A DNA stretch of 64,000 bases from Bacteroidaceae bacterium (GCA_017559845.1 JAFYQQ010000004.1:41232-105231); one strand, 5' to 3'; shown: positions 51,435-61,459, counted from the stretch's first letter. Notes: generated by a model from the letters alone, not told the origin. Translations and numbers: made by a program.

Positions 51435-53165
51435 TCATTTTAGCAGGTAATGTTTCCCGTAAAGTCTGTCTGTCAAGTCAAATAACAAGGTGTCAGCGGT
51501 AAATCTTTTGCGTAGGCTTTCCAAATCTTTTTTCTCTTCGGGACTCCATGCACTTTCTGCTACAGCCAAGAGGCGTGGAAAAGCAAGATAATCGCAGTAT
51601 CTGATGTCTGAAACGTGTTCTGTCCAAAAAGTGGCTTGTACACCTGCGTAGTGCTTTTTTAATGCAGGATCTGTTACTTTGTCAGGTATGGGTTTGTAGG
51701 CGTAGACAGCGGGAAACTGGTCGTTCTTTCCACCAGAACCGGCTGCTCCTGGTTCTTCCGCTCCGTCATGTTGTTTGCGGTTGATGTAATAGCATCCTGG
51801 TCCCCATTCGGTTATTACAGCATCCAGCCCAAGCGATGAGGCGATAGCAGCTCCCTGCTGACAGGGATTCCAGCAAAAAATAGTAGCACCGGTGGATTTG
51901 ATAAGTTCCAAGTCTGCTCCGGCTGCAGTTACACTTTCGTTCCACAGAATCATTTGTTTTCCGCGTGCTTTAATGTGGTTGTTCATTTCCACAATGAAAT
52001 GGCTTTGCAGCGGACGGAAACGGTGTTTATTGTCTTTTCCTGGATCTTTTATCTTTCCTTCTTTTATCAAGTTTTCTAATTGTACTTGGCAGAGCTTATT
52101 CTTCTCCCATGCAGAAGTGGGACATTCGTCTCCTCCAATATGAACGAATTTTCCTGGGGAAACATCCATGACTTCTGTAAGCACATCGCGGGCAAATTGT
52201 ACAGCCTTCGGATCACCTACATTCAATACATCGGCCCATACACCGCCTTGATAGGTCTGTACTTTATGCTCGCCTTCTGGTGTGCAACTGAATTCCGGGT
52301 ATGCGGCAAGTGCGGCCATGATGTGTCCAGGCATATCAATTTCCGGAATGACCTCAATGTGCAGGTTGCGTGCGTATTCAACAATTTCACGGCAATCTTC
52401 TTGTGTGTAGAAAAAGGGACCATAAGGTTTGCCCAACCAATAATATCCTTTTTCCATGTCATTCATTCTGCAATCGCTTGCCACCGAGCCGATAGAGGTA
52501 AGCCGCGGATATTTCTTTACCTCAAATCTCCACCCTTGGTCTTCTGTCAGATGCCAGTGGAAATAATTCAATTTGTACATGGCCATTCCGTCCAGAATAT
52601 GCTTAATCTCATCTACTGTAAAAAAATGACGGCCGCAGTCGAGCATGAATCCGCGATACCAGAATCTTGGTTCGTCGTATATTTCAACGCACGGAATGGT
52701 GGGTCGTTTATCAGTTTGAAATGTCGGTATAATCGCTTGTGCTTGTTCTGGGTTAAGACCTGCCATCACATGGGCCGGCATAATCTTCTTTATGGTTTGG
52801 AAAGCATAGAAGAATCCACTTGTTGTAGAGGCACTGATTTGAATCTTTTTCTTTGTAACGCTCAATTTGTACCCTTCGTTAGGCAGATTGGTGTCAAGGT
52901 ACATTTCAATGTCTGCTTTCTTTTTGCTGGTTATTCTTGCTTTGCAACCAGTTGTTTTCAAAATTGTTTGGACAAACTTTTCTGCTTCGACGCGGATACT
53001 GTCGGGCAGATGTTTGGCGTTGATACTATATGACTCAGGCAATTTGTACGCACCTTCTGCCATAGTTATATGTTTTGGCATTGGGGTGAGGTTTACAAAC
53101 TGTGAGGCATTTATAGTGAATACCCACGAAAACAGAGTCATTATGATCAAAAGTGCCTTTTTCAT
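51435..53165 (-). CDS. GH20 beta-N-acetylhexosaminidase
   Basis: 576 residues, signal peptide 1-20. N-terminal GH20b domain to about 165, then the TIM barrel with RGFMLDCGRHF, EIDMPGHIMAALAAYPEF and the catalytic pair Asp346-Glu347 in HIGGDECPTSAWE. It removes terminal GlcNAc or GalNAc from glycans with substrate-assisted catalysis. Last gene of a four-gene minus-strand unit; 15 bases after the DUF389 gene. Confidence 0.95.
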   Translation of the reverse strand: MKKALLIIMTLFSWVFTINASQFVNLTPMPKHITMAEGAYKLPESYSINAKHLPDSIRVEAEKFVQTILKTTGCKARITSKKKADIEMYLDTNLPNEGYKLSVTKKKIQISASTTSGFFYAFQTIKKIMPAHVMAGLNPEQAQAIIPTFQTDKRPTIPCVEIYDEPRFWYRGFMLDCGRHFFTVDEIKHILDGMAMYKLNYFHWHLTEDQGWRFEVKKYPRLTSIGSVASDCRMNDMEKGYYWLGKPYGPFFYTQEDCREIVEYARNLHIEVIPEIDMPGHIMAALAAYPEFSCTPEGEHKVQTYQGGVWADVLNVGDPKAVQFARDVLTEVMDVSPGKFVHIGGDECPTSAWEKNKLCQVQLENLIKEGKIKDPGKDNKHRFRPLQSHFIVEMNNHIKARGKQMILWNESVTAAGADLELIKSTGATIFCWNPCQQGAAIASSLGLDAVITEWGPGCYYINRKQHDGAEEPGAAGSGGKNDQFPAVYAYKPIPDKVTDPALKKHYAGVQATFWTEHVSDIRYCDYLAFPRLLAVAESAWSPEEKKDLESLRKRFTADTLLFDLTDRLYGKHYLLK

Positions 53166-53180
53166 TGTTTATGATTATTA

Positions 53181-54575
53181 TCAATTCGGGCTAATTGTTT
53201 CTTCTTGTTTGATTTGTTGGAAGAGTACGCCGAGGTAGGGTATTCCCGTTCGTTGTTTCAGCCAGTTGGTAAGCGTTGTGATGGTCTCGGATGGTAGTGC
53301 GCTTTCTGTGGTTACGAGTATCATGTGTGAAGTGCTGTCTGCAACCTCACCCTCGTTTTTGAATGCTGTTTTTCCGCGTAGCCATGTAATTGTATTTACC
53401 TCGGGACAGAGTGCGTTTAGTTCAGGGTAGAGTGATAGGGCTTTGCCATCTTCCATTTTGTAAGATGAAAGTATCATTTCAAGTTCATGAATGCGTTTTT
53501 CAGATTGGTTTTGATTTGAGATTTTCTTGTCATACATGTTGTTGACAAGCGAAAGTATTTCCTTTTCGTTTATTCGTGACCCGCTTTGTACTATTTCCAA
53601 CTTGGTGTCTTGAATATGATAGTTGTGCATTCTATCTGTCAGGAAATTGATTCCAGTGGTATCAATTGGTTCGCCTACCATCATAATGCGTAGGCTTTTG
53701 CTTTGATAATCTGAAGTATAGTTCAATACTTGCGAGTGTTTGAAGGTGAATTCGGTCTGTACAAACTCTCTGATATTCTGCTCGTAAACAGTCTTTTTAA
53801 TGATGTCGAATGTGAGGTAGATACTAGGAATAATGGTGAGGAGGGCTATGGCGCTGATAATTCGCCTTACCTGTTTTTCTTTACTCTTGTCTACCTGCTT
53901 TTTTTTGTTGAGTTTAAGAATAAAGGCTGCTCCAAGAAATGTACTTAGGGCAATAAAGACCGTATTGATCAGATACAGGTAGAATGCGCCGGCTGCAAAT
54001 ACCCAGTTGCCGAGGGCTATGCCATATCCAACCGTACACAAGGGTGGCATCAGCGCAGTGGCTATGGCCACGCCTGGTATCACATTTCCTGCCCTTTGGC
54101 TTCTGCTGCTTAGGGCGATTATGCCTGCAAGACCTCCGCATAAAGCGATGCATACATCATATATCGTGGGAGAGGTTCGTGCCAGAAGTTCCGATTGAGC
54201 CTCATCCAGTGGGGATATGAGGAAATATAGGCAGGCTGTTGCAACACTGAATGTTGTTGTGATGATGTAATTGCGGGCAGAACGTTTGAACAATTCAAAG
54301 TCGTAGATTCCAACTCCAAAGCCCATTCCGATGATGGGACCCATGAGCGGAGATATAAGCATTGCACCGATGATAACGGCGGCACTGTTCGTATTCAGCC
54401 CTAATGAAGCGACGAATACAGCCAGCACAAGAATCCATAGTCTTGCTCCATGAAATTCCACTCCTTCGCTGATGGATTGTAAAATTTCTGTTTCAGGCGC
54501 CTTGTCATGTCCAAAATGAACGAGGCGCCTGAAGCGTTGTTCCCAAGTCAGAGGCTTTTTTTTGTTGTTAATCAT
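53181..54575 (-). CDS. DUF389 (TIGR00341-type) membrane protein
   Basis: 464 residues. About six TM helices in residues 45-240 with the DUF389 core SLGLNTNSAAVIIGAMLISP and PGVAIATALMPPLCTVGYG; the C-terminal 200 residues are soluble and without known motif. Function unknown; a channel or transporter role has been suggested from topology. It overlaps the next upstream gene by 4 bases. Confidence 0.9.
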   Translation of the reverse strand: MINNKKKPLTWEQRFRRLVHFGHDKAPETEILQSISEGVEFHGARLWILVLAVFVASLGLNTNSAAVIIGAMLISPLMGPIIGMGFGVGIYDFELFKRSARNYIITTTFSVATACLYFLISPLDEAQSELLARTSPTIYDVCIALCGGLAGIIALSSRSQRAGNVIPGVAIATALMPPLCTVGYGIALGNWVFAAGAFYLYLINTVFIALSTFLGAAFILKLNKKKQVDKSKEKQVRRIISAIALLTIIPSIYLTFDIIKKTVYEQNIREFVQTEFTFKHSQVLNYTSDYQSKSLRIMMVGEPIDTTGINFLTDRMHNYHIQDTKLEIVQSGSRINEKEILSLVNNMYDKKISNQNQSEKRIHELEMILSSYKMEDGKALSLYPELNALCPEVNTITWLRGKTAFKNEGEVADSTSHMILVTTESALPSETITTLTNWLKQRTGIPYLGVLFQQIKQEETISPN

Positions 54576-55126
54576 AACTTTTCAAATTTATATCCCAGGC
54601 GGTATAGTTCTATGGCAGCTCCTATTCTGAACATAACATGGCTGGTGCTTGCGAACAGAAGGTAGGCCATTTTAGTTTGTGGCTCCACGTTTTCGTGATA
54701 TATTGCCGATACAGCCTTTCTTGCCAGGTTTTGCACAATTTTTGCAAGTGTTGTGGCGTGCAGCGATTCTATATCAACGCCCAAGACCTGGCTCATGATA
54801 TGGTCGTCCATGTTGTCGAAGCCTTCGTCACCATAAAAGTCTGTATATGGCATGTTTTGTGCCTCGTTCCATTTCGTGTCCCAAAGATGAGCCACTCCCA
54901 TGCCCAGGTAGGCTGCCCAGGCAACGGAAACCAGAGGGTATTCGCGTACCTGAAGCACCGCATCTGCAAGATATTCCGGTGCTATGCGTTTCCAGAAGTT
55001 GTCTATGTCTTCCGATTCCAACAATTTGTTTTCAAGAATGTTGTATGAGGTACATTGGCGTATCAGGTCCTTGCAAAGTCTGTCTTCGTATATTTTCAGG
55101 TGGTTTTCTATTGCATCCATAATCAT
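54572..55126 (-). CDS. Conserved-looking protein of unknown function
   Basis: 184 residues, soluble, mostly helical, rich in Tyr and Trp (VSVAWAAYLGMGVAHLWDTK; TKMAYLLFASTSHVMFRIGA). No signal peptide and no motif I recognise. It overlaps the DUF389 gene by 4 bases and lies 25 bases after the Gfo/Idh/MocA gene, which implies joint regulation and perhaps a cytoplasmic partner of the DUF389 protein. Confidence 0.7.
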   Translation of the reverse strand: MIMDAIENHLKIYEDRLCKDLIRQCTSYNILENKLLESEDIDNFWKRIAPEYLADAVLQVREYPLVSVAWAAYLGMGVAHLWDTKWNEAQNMPYTDFYGDEGFDNMDDHIMSQVLGVDIESLHATTLAKIVQNLARKAVSAIYHENVEPQTKMAYLLFASTSHVMFRIGAAIELYRLGYKFEKL

Positions 55127-55151
55127 TTCTTTTGGGGATTGTTCATTGTTG

Positions 55152-56129
55152 TTATTTGTCTGCGGGGAATTTCACGCCCCATTCTTTACGAAGGTCATCC
55201 ATAATTCTCATCATTCGGATTGTTTCGGCATGCGGGATAAATGGCGTTTCTATAGCTCCTGTGGCAAGTGCGTCAAAGCAAGCTTGTACCTGGTATTCGA
55301 ATCCGGTTATCTGCTGTGGTGCATAATGCTCTTCAATGAGATTGTCAAATCCGTCATATACCCTGGCAACCTGCGGATTGTTGATGTTTTCCACCACAAT
55401 ATATCCTTTGTCTCCGGATATAATGCCTTTTCTGTCGCTACGCGCAAAAATGCTGCTGTAGAGAACGGCAATGCGGTCACGGGTGAAGAATTGTGTGATA
55501 TTACCCTGAGCGTCTACCTTGGAATCTGTCAATGTACACGAAGATACGGTGCGTTCCACTTCTGTACCGAATACCATTGCCGCAAAGTGAAGGGTATATG
55601 TGCCAATGTCCAGCAATGCGCCTCCGCCCAGGTCGGCACGTATCAGGCGTTCCTTGTCAGCTACTGGATAACAAAGGTTGGCCGATAGTGTTCTTGGTGT
55701 GCCGATAATGCCACTGTTGGCCAGCTCGGTAATCTTTTGTGACAAAGGCATGTATCTTGTCCAGATGGCTTCTGTTATAAAAACACCATTCTCTTTGGCT
55801 GTGGCAAAAAGTTCTTCCGCTTCCCATGCTGTTGTGGTAAAAGACTTTTCGCACAATACGGGCTTCTTGTTTTGTAAGCAAAGCATGGCATGATTGTAGT
55901 GGAGAGAGTGGGGCGTAGCTATGTATACCAGTTCTATTTCCGTGTCAGCAACAAGCGCTTCATAACTATTATAGGCTTTTCCAATGCCGTATTGTCGGGC
56001 AAAGTTGTCCGCGTTTTCCTGTGAGCGTGAGGCTACAGCTGCAATTTCATATCCTTCCATTTGAGAAACCGTATATGCCATCTTGTGAGCAATTCTTCCG
56101 GCGCCCAAAATTCCTATTTTATGGTTCAT
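55152..56129 (-). CDS. Gfo/Idh/MocA family oxidoreductase
   Basis: 325 residues. N-terminal Rossmann fold GILGAGRIAHKMA with the following AAVASRSQENADNFA, the conserved VLCEKSFTTT (EKP-like, here EKS), and GVFITEAIWTRYMP. C-terminal alpha/beta domain binds a sugar or diol. It oxidises or reduces a sugar-like substrate with NAD(P). First gene of the operon. Confidence 0.9.
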   Translation of the reverse strand: MNHKIGILGAGRIAHKMAYTVSQMEGYEIAAVASRSQENADNFARQYGIGKAYNSYEALVADTEIELVYIATPHSLHYNHAMLCLQNKKPVLCEKSFTTTAWEAEELFATAKENGVFITEAIWTRYMPLSQKITELANSGIIGTPRTLSANLCYPVADKERLIRADLGGGALLDIGTYTLHFAAMVFGTEVERTVSSCTLTDSKVDAQGNITQFFTRDRIAVLYSSIFARSDRKGIISGDKGYIVVENINNPQVARVYDGFDNLIEEHYAPQQITGFEYQVQACFDALATGAIETPFIPHAETIRMMRIMDDLRKEWGVKFPADK

Positions 56130-56157
56130 AATTCTGTCATTAAATTAGTTGTCAATG

Positions 56158-56189
56158 CAAATTTACGCAATTATCTTCCTTGTGACAAA
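56158..56189 (-). promoter_or_regulatory. Promoter of the Gfo/Idh/MocA-GH20 operon
   Basis: Minus strand: -33 TTTG (56189-56186), spacer 20, -7 TAAATTTG (56165-56158). Confidence 0.75.
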
Positions 56190-56250
56190 AAAACTTCTAT
56201 GTAAATGTATCTTTTAGAGGAGTTTTACCTCAAGAATAAAATATTTCCAT

Positions 56251-56258
56251 TATCTTTG
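56251..56258 (+). promoter_or_regulatory. -7 element TATCTTTG for the ttcA-like gene
   Basis: TATCTTTGTAG, 35 bases before ATG 56293. Confidence 0.55.
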
Positions 56259-56292
56259 TAGAAATTAACGAATTTGTACACCTTTTGGTGTG

Positions 56293-56991
56293 ATGGATAG
56301 CCGAATCAGACGTCTTTTTAATAAAGCTTGCACTGGATATGCATTGTTGGCTGATGGTGACAAGATTCTTCTTGCTCTTTCTGGGGGCAAGGACTCTCTT
56401 GTAATGGCGCGTCTTATGGCAGAGCGTGCGCGCATTTTCAAACCCTCTATTTCTGTTGAGGCAGTGCATGTTGTAATGACTAATGTGCCGTATGTGACGG
56501 ACATTTCTTATCTGAGAGATTTTTGTAACGGTCTTGGCATAAAGCTTAATGTGTTGAATACATCGTTTGACGAGACCACTGATGGCCGAAAGACAAAGTG
56601 CTTCCTTTGTGCCCGGTATCGTAGAAAGGCTCTTTTTACTTTTGCAAAGGAAAACGGATTCAACAAGGTTGCCTTTGGACATCACATGGACGACTTTCTT
56701 GTTACTATGCTGATGAATCTTGTCTATGAAGGGTCGTTCCATTCCATGGCGCCGTCCATGTCCATGGAACATTACCCGGTAACGCTAATCCGTCCGCTTT
56801 GTCTTGTTCCCGAAGTCCTCATCTCACATTATGCAGAAGAGAATGAACTAGTTCGTCAGATTACGCCCTGCCCTTATGAAGACACAACCAAGCGCAGTGC
56901 AACGGAAAAGACTTTGTCTTTGCTTTCCGGACTACATCCCGAGGCGCGTCAGAGTATGTGGCATGCCATTGAAAAGACGTGGAAACTTTAG
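56293..56991 (+). CDS. ttcA: TtcA-like tRNA 2-thiocytidine synthetase
   Basis: 232 residues from ATG 56293 (GTG 56290 adjacent). PP-loop SGGKDS at 30-35, CxxC at Cys103/Cys106 and a third Cys193 (TPCPYE), the set that in TtcA holds an Fe-S cluster. It likely thiolates C32 of some tRNAs using ATP. Divergent from the Gfo/Idh/MocA operon. Confidence 0.85.
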   Translation: MDSRIRRLFNKACTGYALLADGDKILLALSGGKDSLVMARLMAERARIFKPSISVEAVHVVMTNVPYVTDISYLRDFCNGLGIKLNVLNTSFDETTDGRKTKCFLCARYRRKALFTFAKENGFNKVAFGHHMDDFLVTMLMNLVYEGSFHSMAPSMSMEHYPVTLIRPLCLVPEVLISHYAEENELVRQITPCPYEDTTKRSATEKTLSLLSGLHPEARQSMWHAIEKTWKL

Positions 56992-57007
56992 ATTAATAAA
57001 TATAAAC

Positions 57008-60000
57008 ATGTATAATACAATGAGAAAAAAAACATTATCATTCTTTCTGAGCCTGTCGATCGGGGCATCAGCCTTTGCTCAGACAACCGAACCATTGTGG
57101 ATGAGGGGTGGGTCAATCTCTCCCGATGGTAAGCAGATTGCTTTTTCTTATATGGGTAACCTGTATACGGTACCTGTGCAAGGCGGAGACGCAAAGCAGT
57201 TGACCACCAATGAAAGCTATGAAGGACATCCTATGTGGAGCCCTGACGGTACAGAGCTTGCCTTTTGCAGCAATCGTGAAGGTTCAATGGATGTGTTTAT
57301 CATGTCTGCCGGTGGTGGAACAGCCAGTCGTGTTACCACACATTCTTTCAATGAATATCCAGCAGGTTGGCTCGATGGCGAGACACTTTTGATACGCAGA
57401 GCCGGTAACCCAACCGTTCAGGAACTCACTTTTCCGGGCAACACCTTCACTCGTTTGTATAAAGTGAGCAAGAAGGGTGGGCGACAGGTGCTTTTTTCTG
57501 CGCTTTCCATGGATCATATCAGTATGGCTAAGGACGGCCGTATATTATATAATAATGTAAAGGGATATGAAGACCCATGGCGCAAGCATCATACCAGCAG
57601 TATCACCCGTGACATATACATGAAGCAAGGAGATGCTTATAAGCGTATGACCACCTTTGAAGGCGAGGACCGTAACCCCGTTTGGGCGCCAGATGGAAAC
57701 AGCTATTATTATTTGAGCGAACAGGATGGCACGTTCAATGTATATCACTCAACGCTTGACGGTAGCCGTACCCAATTGACCCACTTCAAGGGAAATCCCG
57801 TACGTTATCTCACCATTTCTGACAATGGCATATTGTCTTATGCCTACAATGGTGAACTTTACACACAAGCACCAGGAGGAAAACCCTCTAAGGTGGATGT
57901 GCGTATTATGACTGATATGGATCCCGATAAAATTATTCGTAGTCTCAGTTCTGGTGGAGCCACTCATGTGGCCGTTTCGCCAAATGGTAAAGAAGTTGCC
58001 TTTATCATGAATGGCGATGTATATGTTACCACAATGGACTTCAATACCACCAAACAGATAACCCAGACTCCTGAGCGGGAACGTAGGGTAGATTTCCGTG
58101 CCGACGGTCGTGCGGTTGTCTATGACAGTGAGCGCGGTGGAATCTGGAGCATTTATGAATCCGAAATCGCTAATGATAAGGAACCTGTCATGACCTATTG
58201 TACCGACATTAAGGAAAAATGTCTTACAGATGGTGTGACCACAAGTTTTCAACCCAGCTATAGCCCTGACGGTAAGAAGGTGGCCTATCTGGAGAACCGT
58301 GAAGCGATACGTGTTATTGATTTGAAGTCTGGTAAGATTCATACGGCAATGGATGCCAAATATGCATATTCATATTCGGACGGTGACCAATATTTCACAT
58401 GGAGCCCGGACAGCAAATGGATTTTGGCTGACTATATAGGCGTGGGTGGATGGAATAGTGGCGATGTGGCACTTGTTCCTGCCGACGGCAAATCAGAACC
58501 AGTTAACCTGACGCAAAGTGGTTATACGGACTCACGTCCCAAATGGGTGATGGGTGGCAAGGCTATGATTTTTGGTAGCGACAGAGCTGGTTACCGCAGC
58601 CACGGAAGCTGGGGCGCTCACAGCGATGTCTATATCACTTTCTTTGATACCGAGGCCTATGACAAGTTCAGAATGAACCGTGAAGACCGCGCCATTCAGG
58701 AAGAGGCGGAAAAACTGAAAGGCAAGAAGAATGAAGAAAAGAAGGACAGTGCGGATAAGGAAAAGAAGCCAGAACCCTTGAAACTGCAGTTGGATAATTT
58801 GGATGGACGTACGATGAGGCTTACCTTCCAGTCTTCACATTTGTCAGATGCCGTGATGAATAATGAAGGTACCCGTCTTTATTATATTGCGCCATACAAT
58901 GGTGGAATGGCTTTGTGGATGCGCGATTTCCTTGATGAGCGTACAGAAATGAAGATGGCCCGTATTGATGCCCGTTCTTTGCAACCCGACCGAGAGGGCA
59001 GGAACTGCTATTTTGTGGGTCCCGGCGGTTCGCTATGCAAGTTGGATCTCCAGACGTCTTCTGTAAAGACCATTCCTTTTGAGGCCTTTGTCGTAAACCA
59101 GCCAGCGAAGACCCAGGCTTATAACTTTGAGCATATTTGGCGCCAGACCAAAGAGAAACTTTATGATCCAGGAATGAACGGTGCGGATTGGGACACACTT
59201 TATACAACTTACAAGCGTTTCCTTCCCCATATCAATAATGGTTATGACTTTTCTGAAATGGCCAGTGAACTTCTTGGAGAGTTGAACGTAAGCCACACAG
59301 GTTGCCGTTATCATGCTTCTTCAAGCCGTTTGCCTGTGGCTGAACTTGGCTTGCTGCTGGATGAAACCTATCAGGGCGATGGACTGAAAGTTGCAGAAAT
59401 TCTTCCCGGTGGTCCTTTGGATGTGAATCCCGATGTAAAACCAGGCTCGTTGATTACCGCCATTGACGGACAGAAGATAGAGGCCAATACGGATTACTGC
59501 CAACTCTTGGCCGGTAAGGCAGGCAAGGCAACCCGTCTTACTGTCAAGGGTAAGAAACTTGATGTGGTGGTACGTCCTATTTCTTGGGGGCGTCAGAGTA
59601 CATTGCTCTACAAACGCTGGGTGCGCCGCAACGAACACATGGTGGACAGTCTGTCGCAAGGTAAGTTGGCCTATGTGCATATCAAGGCAATGGACGGAGA
59701 CTCTTTCCATGACTTTTATAAGGACTTGCTTTCCGAAAAGAACAGAATGCGCGATGCGGTAATTGTGGATACACGTCATAATGGAGGAGGTTGGTTGCAC
59801 AATGATGTCTGCATTGCCCTTTCAGGAAAAGTATATTCACAATACACTCCCCGAGGCAAGTTTGTTGGCAATGATCCCTATGAAAGATGGGTAAAACCCT
59901 CTTGTATGTTGGTCTGCGAAGACAACTATTCCAATGCACACGGAACACCTTGGCTTTACAAGGAAATGGGAATCGGCAAGCTGATTGGCGCACCTGTACC

Positions 60001-60202
60001 CGGCACAATGACTGCAGTATGGTGGGAGAATATCGGCTCTTACACGTTCGGTATTCCCCAGGTGGGAGCAAAGGATAACCGTGGCAATTACCTCGAGAAC
60101 CAGCAGCTTCAGCCAGACATTGAGTGTTATGTTACACCCGAAGATATGCTCAAGGGCAACGACACCCAGATACAAACTGCGGTTAAGGAGTTGATGAAGT
60201 AA
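57008..60202 (+). CDS. Tricorn-type S41 peptidase, exported
   Basis: About 1064 residues from ATG 57008 (ATG 57020, MRKKTLSFF, is equally likely). Signal peptide, then two WD40/TolB-like propellers (30-320 and 330-640, with SPDGKQIAFS and SPDGTELAF type repeats), a Lys/Glu-rich stretch, the tricorn C1 region, a PDZ domain (about 800-880) and the S41 catalytic core with VDTRHNGGGWLHND and DNYSNAHG holding the likely nucleophile Ser. It degrades peptides, probably in the periplasm. It starts 16 bases after ttcA. Confidence 0.92.
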   Translation: MYNTMRKKTLSFFLSLSIGASAFAQTTEPLWMRGGSISPDGKQIAFSYMGNLYTVPVQGGDAKQLTTNESYEGHPMWSPDGTELAFCSNREGSMDVFIMSAGGGTASRVTTHSFNEYPAGWLDGETLLIRRAGNPTVQELTFPGNTFTRLYKVSKKGGRQVLFSALSMDHISMAKDGRILYNNVKGYEDPWRKHHTSSITRDIYMKQGDAYKRMTTFEGEDRNPVWAPDGNSYYYLSEQDGTFNVYHSTLDGSRTQLTHFKGNPVRYLTISDNGILSYAYNGELYTQAPGGKPSKVDVRIMTDMDPDKIIRSLSSGGATHVAVSPNGKEVAFIMNGDVYVTTMDFNTTKQITQTPERERRVDFRADGRAVVYDSERGGIWSIYESEIANDKEPVMTYCTDIKEKCLTDGVTTSFQPSYSPDGKKVAYLENREAIRVIDLKSGKIHTAMDAKYAYSYSDGDQYFTWSPDSKWILADYIGVGGWNSGDVALVPADGKSEPVNLTQSGYTDSRPKWVMGGKAMIFGSDRAGYRSHGSWGAHSDVYITFFDTEAYDKFRMNREDRAIQEEAEKLKGKKNEEKKDSADKEKKPEPLKLQLDNLDGRTMRLTFQSSHLSDAVMNNEGTRLYYIAPYNGGMALWMRDFLDERTEMKMARIDARSLQPDREGRNCYFVGPGGSLCKLDLQTSSVKTIPFEAFVVNQPAKTQAYNFEHIWRQTKEKLYDPGMNGADWDTLYTTYKRFLPHINNGYDFSEMASELLGELNVSHTGCRYHASSSRLPVAELGLLLDETYQGDGLKVAEILPGGPLDVNPDVKPGSLITAIDGQKIEANTDYCQLLAGKAGKATRLTVKGKKLDVVVRPISWGRQSTLLYKRWVRRNEHMVDSLSQGKLAYVHIKAMDGDSFHDFYKDLLSEKNRMRDAVIVDTRHNGGGWLHNDVCIALSGKVYSQYTPRGKFVGNDPYERWVKPSCMLVCEDNYSNAHGTPWLYKEMGIGKLIGAPVPGTMTAVWWENIGSYTFGIPQVGAKDNRGNYLENQQLQPDIECYVTPEDMLKGNDTQIQTAVKELMK

Positions 60203-60228
60203 TACTTTAGGCAAATATTATACTATAT

Positions 60229-60267
60229 AATGCAGCGGGTGGCTATATCACTCGCTGCATTGCTTTT
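60229..60267 (+). terminator. Terminator after the tricorn-type gene
   Basis: AATGCAGCGGGTG pairs with CACTCGCTGCATT (one mismatch), then GCTTTTCTTT. Confidence 0.75.
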
Positions 60268-60312
60268 CTTTCTGATATAGTGTTACCGTTTGTACATAAA
60301 GTGTGGCAAAAA

Positions 60313-60344
60313 TTTGTCCTTTTAAGGATAATGATGTAAATTTG
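60313..60344 (+). promoter_or_regulatory. Promoter of the MBL hydrolase gene
   Basis: -33 TTTG 60313-60316, spacer 20, -7 TAAATTTG 60337-60344; ATG 60365. Confidence 0.75.
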
Positions 60345-60364
60345 CATAGAAAATAAGTAAAGTA

Positions 60365-61168
60365 ATGTTGAAATTCATTTCTTTAGGTTCAGGAAGTAGC
60401 GGAAACAGTTATTTGTTAAAAAGCGATGAATGTTGCATACTCATTGACGCGGGAATCAATGCCCGTACAATGAAAAAGCATTTCAAGGAACTTGGAATCA
60501 GTCTTGAGGAGGTTGATGCCATATTCGTTACGCATGACCATGCCGACCACATCAAGGCTTTGGGCGTATTTGCCAATGACATGAAGATTCCGGTTCATTC
60601 CACCGAACTTGTTCATCGTGGAATCAACCGCAACCACTGTTTGTCTTCCAAACTATGTGCCGAATATGTAAGGTTCGTCAACAAAGGTGAGCCTGTTACC
60701 ATAGGTGATTTGCAGATCACACCATTTGAAGTGCCCCATGACAGTAGTGATTGTGTGGGCTATACAGTCGTTAATAATGATGTTACGTTCTGTTTGATCA
60801 CAGACGCAGGCCACGTGACACCCCTGATTGAGCAGAATGTGTCAAATGCCAATTATCTGGTGCTTGAATCCAATCATGATGAGGACATGCTGATGATGGG
60901 TCCTTATTCTGCTTATCTCAAAGGTAGAATCAGAAGCGACAAGGGCCATCTAAGCAATAAGACCGCTGCAACGCTGATTGCACAGCATGCCACGCCCAAA
61001 CTGCGCCATGTCTGGCTCTGCCATCTTAGTGAGGAAAACAACCATCCAGAACTGGCACGCAAGACAATGGAGTCTGTGCTCAGAAACCATGGTATTATAC
61101 CTGGTGTAGACTTTAATGTGGAGATTCTGAAGAGAAAAACCCACTCAGAAGTGTATGATTTGAAATAA
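60365..61168 (+). CDS. YycJ/WalJ-like MBL-fold metallo-hydrolase
   Basis: 267 residues. Opening FISLGSGSSGNSYLL, metal site THDHADH (residues 56-62), later His/Asp in ITDAGHVT and LESNHDEDML. The order fits YycJ-type exonuclease-like MBL proteins linked to DNA repair and wall regulation in Firmicutes; the role in Bacteroidales is not established. Own promoter; the tRNA-Lys pair follows. Confidence 0.88.
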   Translation: MLKFISLGSGSSGNSYLLKSDECCILIDAGINARTMKKHFKELGISLEEVDAIFVTHDHADHIKALGVFANDMKIPVHSTELVHRGINRNHCLSSKLCAEYVRFVNKGEPVTIGDLQITPFEVPHDSSDCVGYTVVNNDVTFCLITDAGHVTPLIEQNVSNANYLVLESNHDEDMLMMGPYSAYLKGRIRSDKGHLSNKTAATLIAQHATPKLRHVWLCHLSEENNHPELARKTMESVLRNHGIIPGVDFNVEILKRKTHSEVYDLK

Positions 61169-61191
61169 ATGCTAAAAAAAATGGCATAAAA

Positions 61192-61223
61192 TTTGGTCAC
61201 TTGATAAAAAGTGCGTACCTTTG
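61192..61223 (+). promoter_or_regulatory. Promoter of the tRNA-Lys pair
   Basis: -33 TTTG 61192-61195, spacer 20, -7 TACCTTTG 61216-61223. Confidence 0.75.
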
Positions 61224-61244
61224 CAGCGCAAAAAGGAAAAATAA

Positions 61245-61317
61245 GCGTCCTTAGCTCAGTTGGTAGAGCAATTGACTCTTAATCAATGGGTCCAGGGTTC
61301 GAGCCCCTGAGGGCGTA
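61245..61317 (+). tRNA. tRNA-Lys (CTT), copy 1
   Basis: 73 bases; acceptor GCGTCCT with AGGGCGT (G-T at the first pair), anticodon loop CTCTTAA, T-arm CAGGG-TTCGAGC-CCCTG. No encoded CCA. Confidence 0.95.
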
Positions 61318-61344
61318 CAAAAACAAAAAAATATTTTTCCGGAT

Positions 61345-61417
61345 GCGTCCTTAGCTCAGTTGGTAGAGCAATTGACTCTTAATCAATGGGTCCAGGGTTC
61401 GAGCCCCTGAGGGCGTA
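61345..61417 (+). tRNA. tRNA-Lys (CTT), copy 2
   Basis: Identical to copy 1, after a 27-base spacer; same transcript. Confidence 0.95.
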
Positions 61418-61420
61418 CAG

Positions 61421-61459
61421 AAAGAAGGGATGACCAAGATGGTTTTCCCTTCTTTTTTT
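61421..61459 (+). terminator. Terminator of the tRNA-Lys pair
   Basis: AAAGAAGGG and CCCTTCTTT, T run to 61459. Confidence 0.8.
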
